From Hyphomicrobium facile (GTDB lineage Bacteria; Pseudomonadota; Alphaproteobacteria; Rhizobiales; Hyphomicrobiaceae), in the NCBI RefSeq assembly GCF_900116175.1, contig NZ_FPCH01000002.1, forward strand, positions 310,001 to 374,000: a stretch of 64,000 nt of DNA, written 5' to 3'. The notes beneath the pieces were generated by a model. It worked only from the letters and a program-made list of their open reading frames with translations. It did no database searches and had not been told where the DNA came from. The position numbers and the translations under genes are program-made. Positions 59,262-64,000 of this stretch are shown in pieces (position 1 is the first letter of the stretch; each line of letters starts with the position of its first letter).

Positions 59262-59322
59262 AAAAATGGTCGGAGCGAGAGGATTTGAACCTCCGACCCC
59301 CAGTCCCCCAGACTGGTGCGCT
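59262..59322. repeat. Right attachment site (within intact tRNA-Pro)
   Basis: The 61-bp partner of 39925-39985. It covers the 3' half of the functional tRNA-Pro. Confidence 0.9.
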
Positions 59323-59344
59323 AACCAGGCTGCGCTACGCTCCG
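59267..59344 (-). tRNA. tRNA-Pro(GGG)
   Basis: On the minus strand the 78-nt gene has a CGGAGCG acceptor arm pairing with CGCTCCG, an encoded CCA at 59267-59269, and an anticodon arm CCAGT-CTGGGGG-ACTGG with anticodon GGG. The T arm (GTTCAAATC) is present. It is the insertion target of the island to its left, which restored the 3' half of the gene. Confidence 0.93.
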
Positions 59345-59554
59345 ATTTGGAAATCTCGATGGCTCCAGCCTGAACTTCGCGTCAGGAGGGCCACCCGGTC
59401 GATCTGGCCGGTCGATCTCGGCGTTGGGTACCCGGAACACTCCCCCCCGTCAAGGAGGATGTACCGCGCGGGCGCGTATCTTGGCTAATCGGGCCCGTGA
59501 TCACGTTGTGCAGATCGGTTGCACAGGGCGGCGGACCGCGTGAAACCTCGGCTC

Positions 59555-60586
59555 TCAACGCCGGTATTCGGGCAATCGCTTCAAGATATCGATGATCGGG
59601 TTCTCGACCCAGGCATGGGTCACGAGATCGCGGTGGCGGACGTCGCCTCCCGGAACCACGGCAACGCCGCCGGTTGCGAGGCGGTTGTTTATCTCGGGGC
59701 TGACGTCGACGTCGTGGGCCGCGAGAATGTTTTCGAACCGGGCGTTCTGGTTGCGCGTCGAGCCGAGATAGACGCTGACGAAGAAGGCCGACGGATCCGC
59801 CTCTATCCAACGCGCGAACTTGTCGAGATCGCCATAGAGTGAATCGAGAAGAACGACGCCGCGAACGCGCTTCTTCAAACCGCCGCGCTCGATCGCGGAA
59901 GCCGCCGCCACGTATCCCCCGCTATAGGCGACGATGATGACCGGCATGCTCGCAAAGGTGCGGAGCGATTTGCGATCGCCGTGCATGCGCGCAAGCTGCT
60001 GTCCGGCCTCGCCGATGAAACGCCCGAAGACGCCGGGCTGCCAGAATTTGCCGGCGCTCGAATCCGCCGCATCGACCGCAAGCTGAGGGGCAACAAGAAC
60101 GACATTGGCGTTGGATGCCGAGATCTGATCCGGAACTTTCTGGCGCTCGAGAACGTCGCGTTGAAGCGTTGCCCCGTGGCCGTGAAAGAAGACCATCATC
60201 AATGCGGGGCGGCGAATATCGAAGCCCTTCGGAATGTGCAGCAGCACACGATTATCGTTGTAGGTCTGGTCTTCCCAATAGACGCGCCCCGATCCCGTGC
60301 GATGACCTTTGCGGCCGCCTTCATCGACATTCAGAAACGGTGCAGCGGAGCCCGGCATCGTTCCATGATATGGAAAGGGCGCGGTATCGAACGGCACAAG
60401 GCTCGTCTTTGCGGCCTTGGTCGGGCCGCTTCTCGATTTCACTTCAGTCTTGGAAGGCGCGACTGGATGCTTGCCCGTCTTGCTCGCTGCGCCAGCATCC
60501 GAAACATTCAGCGTCCAAGCGACGCTTGCGCCGAGAGCTTGCGCAAGAAATTTCCGTCGCCCGTCGTTTATTGCCGCCGGCGCCAT
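59555..60586 (-). CDS. Exported alpha/beta-hydrolase-like protein
   Basis: A 343-residue protein from the ATG at 60586, with an Arg-Arg containing signal region (DGRRKFLAQALGASVAWTLNVSDAGAAS), perhaps Tat-dependent, followed by a low-complexity linker. The catalytic part has ALMMVFFHGHGATLQRDVLERQKVPDQI, oxyanion-hole region HGHG and the nucleophile elbow IIVAYSGGYVA (Ser in A-Y-S-G-G), as in esterase/depolymerase-like hydrolases. No substrate is predicted. It is adjacent to the tRNA and outside the island, so it belongs to the core chromosome. Confidence 0.75.
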   Translation of the reverse strand: MAPAAINDGRRKFLAQALGASVAWTLNVSDAGAASKTGKHPVAPSKTEVKSRSGPTKAAKTSLVPFDTAPFPYHGTMPGSAAPFLNVDEGGRKGHRTGSGRVYWEDQTYNDNRVLLHIPKGFDIRRPALMMVFFHGHGATLQRDVLERQKVPDQISASNANVVLVAPQLAVDAADSSAGKFWQPGVFGRFIGEAGQQLARMHGDRKSLRTFASMPVIIVAYSGGYVAAASAIERGGLKKRVRGVVLLDSLYGDLDKFARWIEADPSAFFVSVYLGSTRNQNARFENILAAHDVDVSPEINNRLATGGVAVVPGGDVRHRDLVTHAWVENPIIDILKRLPEYRR

Positions 60587-60888
60587 GCGCTCGACACTCC
60601 GTCGTCGTTCATTAGAGTTGCGTTTACCCTCGCACAGAAGAGTCAGCCACGATTCGCCCACGAATTGACGTGTGGCTGTAAAGTCCAAAGTTGTTCAATT
60701 CGTGGGATGCGCCCGCCCGAATGCCATAGGGATGACGTTATGCTGCACTTGGCGAATCCACGAACAGGTTCTTACGCGCAACGCGCTAGATGTATTTTAG
60801 CAACGCGGATTCAACATGTTCTGTCAGCAGTTGTTGCTGTGCATCCGAGTCAATACTGTCCACGAGTCGGCCACGGTTAAGCTCTTTC
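60587..60888. other. Intergenic region
   Basis: About 300 bp between the divergent hydrolase and permease genes. It must contain both promoters, but I see no clear conserved elements. The permease frame is open to 60790 without a better start. Confidence 0.35.
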
Positions 60889-62247
60889 ATGACATCTGCC
60901 GCCAGCATCCGCGCACCGTCCTCGATGGGTTCCGGTCTCGATATCCGGACAGTCTCCACGGTCACCGCCACCGCCCTCGCCGTTGCCGATATGATCGGCA
61001 TCGGTGTTTTCACTAGCCTTGGCTTTCAGGTCGCAAGCATTCCCTCGGCGTTCTCGGTGCTGTTGCTCTGGATCGTCGGCGGCGTTGCGGCGCTTTGTGG
61101 CGCCCTCGCCTACGCGGAATTGGCTGCGGCGTTTCCGCGGTCAGGCGGGGAATACAATTTCCTCTCGCGCATCTATCATCCGGCTGTCGGCTTTCTCGCA
61201 GGATGGATATCCGCGACAGTCGGGTTCTCGGCCCCGATCGCGCTCGCGGCGATGGCTTTCGGCGTCTACTTCAAAGCGATCTCGCCCGATATTCCGCCGC
61301 TTTTTCTCGGGCTCGCCGTCGTCTGGATCGTGACCGCCGTGCATCTCAGCGGCATCAAGCACTCCAGCAAATTCCAGAACATCTCGACGCTGATCAAAAT
61401 CGCGCTCATCGTTGCGCTGATCATCGCCGGGCTCGCCTACGGAACGCCACAGCCCATTTCCTTCGCCCCCTCGGCCGACGACTGGACCTATGTTGCGAGC
61501 GCGCCGTTCGCGGTCAGCCTCGTCTTCGTCATGTATGCCTACTCCGGCTGGAACGCTGCGACCTATATCGCTGGCGAGATTCGCGAGCCTTCCGTCAGTT
61601 TGCCGCGCTCGATCGTTGCCGCGACTTTGATCGTCATCGCAGGCTATGTCGCTCTCAATGCGGTGTTCCTCTACACGACGCCGATTTCGGCCATGGCCGG
61701 GCAGATCGACGTCGCGCTGGTCGCCGGCAAACACATTTTCGGCGAGTTCGGCGGCCGGATCGTCGGAGGGCTGATCTGCATCGGCCTCATTTCTTCGATC
61801 AGCGCCATGACGTGGATCGGACCTCGCGTCACGATGGCGATGGGCAAAGACCATGGGCTGCTGCAGGCGCTTTCGCGCACGACGAGCGATGGCGTTCCCA
61901 AAACCGCAATTCTGTTGCAGCTCGGCATCGTCACTGTGCTGCTCATGACGCAGAGCTTTGAGGCGGTTCTCGACACGATCCAGTTCAGCCTCACGCTTTG
62001 CTCTTTCCTGGCCGTGCTCGGCGTCATCGTGCTGCGCTGGACCGAGCCCGGTCTACCCCGCCCCTACCGGACCTGGGGTTATCCGGTGACGCCGTTTATC
62101 TTCCTCGGTGTGACCGCTTTCATGATGTACTACCTCGTTGTCGAGCGTCCTCTGCAGTCGCTGGCAGGTCTTGCCATCATGCTGACGGGTTTGGCCGTTT
62201 ATGCCTTTTCGCAACGGCGTTCGTTGATTGGTGCAAGACCTCAATAG
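60889..62247 (+). CDS. APC-family amino acid permease
   Basis: A 452-residue inner-membrane transporter with about 12 helices. The first unwound helix has MIGIGVFTSLGFQ, followed by ALCGALAYAELAAAFPRSGGEYNFLSRIYHPAVGFLAGW and later YSGWNAATYIAGEIREP, all signatures of APC/LAT-like permeases. The amino acid substrate is unknown. The ATG at 60889 starts 19 codons before the first core-domain residues; the frame is open further upstream. The next gene starts nine bases after its stop, suggesting an operon. Confidence 0.85.
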   Translation: MTSAASIRAPSSMGSGLDIRTVSTVTATALAVADMIGIGVFTSLGFQVASIPSAFSVLLLWIVGGVAALCGALAYAELAAAFPRSGGEYNFLSRIYHPAVGFLAGWISATVGFSAPIALAAMAFGVYFKAISPDIPPLFLGLAVVWIVTAVHLSGIKHSSKFQNISTLIKIALIVALIIAGLAYGTPQPISFAPSADDWTYVASAPFAVSLVFVMYAYSGWNAATYIAGEIREPSVSLPRSIVAATLIVIAGYVALNAVFLYTTPISAMAGQIDVALVAGKHIFGEFGGRIVGGLICIGLISSISAMTWIGPRVTMAMGKDHGLLQALSRTTSDGVPKTAILLQLGIVTVLLMTQSFEAVLDTIQFSLTLCSFLAVLGVIVLRWTEPGLPRPYRTWGYPVTPFIFLGVTAFMMYYLVVERPLQSLAGLAIMLTGLAVYAFSQRRSLIGARPQ

Positions 62248-62255
62248 GACCAAAC

Positions 62256-63545
62256 ATGGCTAGAATGCGCGTCTCCGTTGCGATCGCCGCCGTCATGGCT
62301 GTTGCCTTCGCAATCCTTCCCGTTTCCGCGCAGGCCGAGCCGAGCGCCAGTATCAACGATACGGCCCGTTTCATCGCCGGGTTGCAGCCGTCGGAGGGCT
62401 CGCCCCTTACGGCGTACACGAACGAAGGGTACTGGAAGCAGTACGCTCGCAGTTTCGACGAGGCTTGGGCCGGACTCGAGCGGCGCCAGCTGTCGAAGAT
62501 CCGCACCATGGTTGCGCGCGATTTCAACAACCCTCAGCCGGTGCTGTTCTATCTCTTCAGCGGGCCGGACTTTCTCTATGCGGACGCATTCTTTCCGTCG
62601 GCCGACACTTATGTGATGGCGGGTCTGGAGCCTCCGGGCCAGATCCCGGATCTGCGCAAGTTTTCCCGCGGCGAGATCGCGAGCTCGCTCCGGGACCTTC
62701 GCTCGTCGTTGAGCTCGGTGCTGAGCTACAGCTTCTTCCAGACGAAATTCATGCGCGTCGATTTCAGCCGCGCCAAGCTCAACGGCACGCTGCCTGTGCT
62801 GATGACCTTCCTGGCGCGCTCCGGCAAGACGATCTACGACATCTCGCTGTTCGATCTGCAGAGCGACGGCACGCTGCATCCCGTCGAAGAGAACATCGCG
62901 AACGCCACGGGCCGCGGCGCGAAAATCGTATTCTCGGACGCCAATGTCGGCAAGAAGCGCACGATCTACTACTTCAGCACGGACTTGTCCGACGGCGGCA
63001 TCAAGAACAGCGGGTTTCTCACCTTCTGTGACACGCTCGGACATGGCGACAGCTTCTTGAAGAGCGCGTCGTATCTGATGCACTCGGATAATTTCTCGAC
63101 GGTGCGCGACTTCCTGCTTTCGCACAGCGTTTCGCTGCTCGAAGATGACTCAGGCATCCCCATACGTTTCTTCGCGCAAGGCTGGCAGCTTCATCCGTAC
63201 GGCCGTTACGTGGGGCCCATCAGCCTCTTCGGCGGCCAATATCAGGCGAAGCTCAAGGACGTTTTCGCAAAGGGGAACGCGAAGCCGATCGATTTCAGCC
63301 TCGGCTACCGCTGGAGGCCGACGGAGTCGAACATCCTGCTCGCCGTCAAAGATCCGTCCGCAACGGCTTTCGAGGTTGCTCCGGCGACGGGCAAGCAGAG
63401 CGCGTCGGATTCCGAGACCGGTTCGGTAACGAAGGCGAAGGCTGAGTCCAAGTCCGATACTCCCGCCCGGCAACGCAGCCGGCACAACCGGGAGCAGAAG
63501 ACGGTCAGCAATCCGTGGCCGAAGCTATTCGGCTACGCTCCCTGA
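62256..63545 (+). CDS. Exported protein of unknown function
   Basis: A 429-residue protein with a Sec signal peptide (MRVSVAIAAVMAVAFAILPVSAQAEP, cleavage near AQA). The mature part begins SASINDTARFIAGLQPSEGSPLTAYT and contains VLFYLFSGPDFLYADAFFPSADTYVMAGLEPPG, a pattern I know only from hypothetical alphaproteobacterial proteins. The C-terminal tail is low-complexity and charged (KAKAESKSDTPARQRSRHNREQK). It begins nine bases after the permease stop; an upstream open frame (61998) lies inside the permease gene and is ignored. Confidence 0.75.
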   Translation: MARMRVSVAIAAVMAVAFAILPVSAQAEPSASINDTARFIAGLQPSEGSPLTAYTNEGYWKQYARSFDEAWAGLERRQLSKIRTMVARDFNNPQPVLFYLFSGPDFLYADAFFPSADTYVMAGLEPPGQIPDLRKFSRGEIASSLRDLRSSLSSVLSYSFFQTKFMRVDFSRAKLNGTLPVLMTFLARSGKTIYDISLFDLQSDGTLHPVEENIANATGRGAKIVFSDANVGKKRTIYYFSTDLSDGGIKNSGFLTFCDTLGHGDSFLKSASYLMHSDNFSTVRDFLLSHSVSLLEDDSGIPIRFFAQGWQLHPYGRYVGPISLFGGQYQAKLKDVFAKGNAKPIDFSLGYRWRPTESNILLAVKDPSATAFEVAPATGKQSASDSETGSVTKAKAESKSDTPARQRSRHNREQKTVSNPWPKLFGYAP

Positions 63546-63573
63546 TCGCGGATCACGTTCCGGACGCTGGCCG

Positions 63574-64000
63574 TCATTTGCCTCTTATGAACCCGACGAG
63601 GTTATCGGCGGGGAACGCAAGCACGTCTATTCTTTCAGGAAGACGTTGGGCTGCGACTGCCGCAACGAAGTGATCTCCGACGACGAGATCCCTGATCTCG
63701 AGATCAAATCCTGAACCTTGCGCGCGGGCCGTACGACTGCCTCCAACGACGCCCTGCTCCGTCAGCAATCGGCCGATACCCGAGCCAAGAGCCTTGGCGG
63801 CAGCTTCAAGGCGGACCCACGCCACGATCACGTCGGTGTTGGATGCCGGCGACAATGCCTGTTCAGCTCCCATGCGTTGGGCGGCACTCACGATCCGCTG
63901 GCGCCGGTCATCTGACATACGGATGCGGCGTTCCTTTCGCTCGAGGTCGACGCCGGGCTGCATGTCTTTCGAGACGACGATGAGTGCGGCTCCGCCGGTG
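63574..64000 (-). CDS. 4'-phosphopantetheinyl transferase superfamily protein (5' end off window)
   Basis: The minus-strand frame runs to the window edge without a start; an internal ATG at 63963 is not the true start, because codons upstream continue the family pattern (GGAALIVVSKDMQPGVDLERKERRI). The motifs GVDLER and VRLEAAAKALGSGIG correspond to the GVDIE metal site and the W-x-x-KEA-x-x-K motif of Sfp/ACP-type transferases, with Arg-Leu-Glu in place of the usual Lys-Glu. It would attach phosphopantetheine to a carrier protein. The family identification rests on these two motifs. Confidence 0.7.
   Translation of the reverse strand, partial: TGGAALIVVSKDMQPGVDLERKERRIRMSDDRRQRIVSAAQRMGAEQALSPASNTDVIVAWVRLEAAAKALGSGIGRLLTEQGVVGGSRTARAQGSGFDLEIRDLVVGDHFVAAVAAQRLPERIDVLAFPADNLVGFIRGK

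Larger units (their letters stand above)
39925..59322. mobile_element. 19.4-kb integrative island in tRNA-Pro
   Basis: Bounded by 61-bp perfect direct repeats (39925-39985 and 59262-59322) that contain the 3' half of tRNA-Pro. A P4-type integrase lies just inside the left repeat, and the intact tRNA lies at the right end. Gene content is typical of a phage satellite or integrative element: integrase, AlpA-like protein, primase, VapE ATPase, serine recombinase, and probable defence cargo. Confidence 0.85.

Noticed and set aside
61141-63125. Long minus-strand frames opposite the permease and exported-protein genes
   Set aside because: High-GC shadows rich in Arg, Asp and Ala; the plus-strand genes have clear families, signal peptide or membrane helices.

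Overview
The window looks like a chromosomal segment of a methylotrophic alphaproteobacterium, most likely Hyphomicrobium or a close relative. The reasons are moderate GC content, a trimethylamine monooxygenase with a TMAO-type ABC transporter, two formaldehyde-activating-enzyme (Fae) homologues, and Rieske oxygenases of the quaternary-amine N-demethylase type. The genus is an inference from gene content only.

Region 1 (1-22.6 kb) is a methylated-amine catabolic locus. It starts with a partial phytoene-dehydrogenase-like FAD oxidoreductase and a MerR/XRE/cupin triple-domain regulator. Then come a LuxR-type regulator, a four-gene minus-strand operon (Rieske oxygenase, ferredoxin-reductase, Tat-exported solute-binding protein, SDR), a Fae homologue, a degenerate metallo-beta-lactamase-fold protein, two paralogous EamA/DMT transporters flanking tmm, a tmoXVW-like transporter, a second oxygenase/reductase pair, a second LuxR regulator and a second Fae homologue. 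Six transcription units carry near-copies of one 20-bp palindrome, ATGGTGCC-N4-GGCACCAT, so they appear to form one regulon. The likely logic is uptake of methylated amines or TMAO, oxidative N-demethylation releasing formaldehyde, and formaldehyde handling by Fae-like proteins. No TMAO demethylase (tdm) is present.

Region 2 (22.9-39.9 kb) is a defence and mobile region. It holds a SIR2-HerA-KTSC operon (SIR2 frameshifted as read), a DUF2779 protein, a GmrSD-like DUF262/DUF1524 protein, a 1346-residue secreted CHAT-domain protein, a tyrosine recombinase, a scrambled DUF488 region with degenerate repeats, and an excisionase/integrase pair.

Region 3 (39,925-59,322) is a 19.4-kb integrative island inserted in the 3' end of tRNA-Pro(GGG), bounded by a perfect 61-bp direct repeat. 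It contains a P4-type integrase; a tightly packed four-gene operon (adenine methylase, calcineurin-type phosphoesterase, P-loop ATPase, unknown protein) that I do not recognise as a described system; a five-gene overlapping operon encoding two paralogous small proteins; a serine recombinase; an orphan IS5-like DUF4096 protein; a primase/VapE replication module; and a two-gene operon of an XRE-nuclease-STAND NTPase plus an AlbA_2 protein (frameshifted as read).

Region 4 (59.3-64 kb) returns to ordinary chromosome: an alpha/beta hydrolase, an APC permease, an exported protein of unknown function, and a partial 4'-phosphopantetheinyl transferase.
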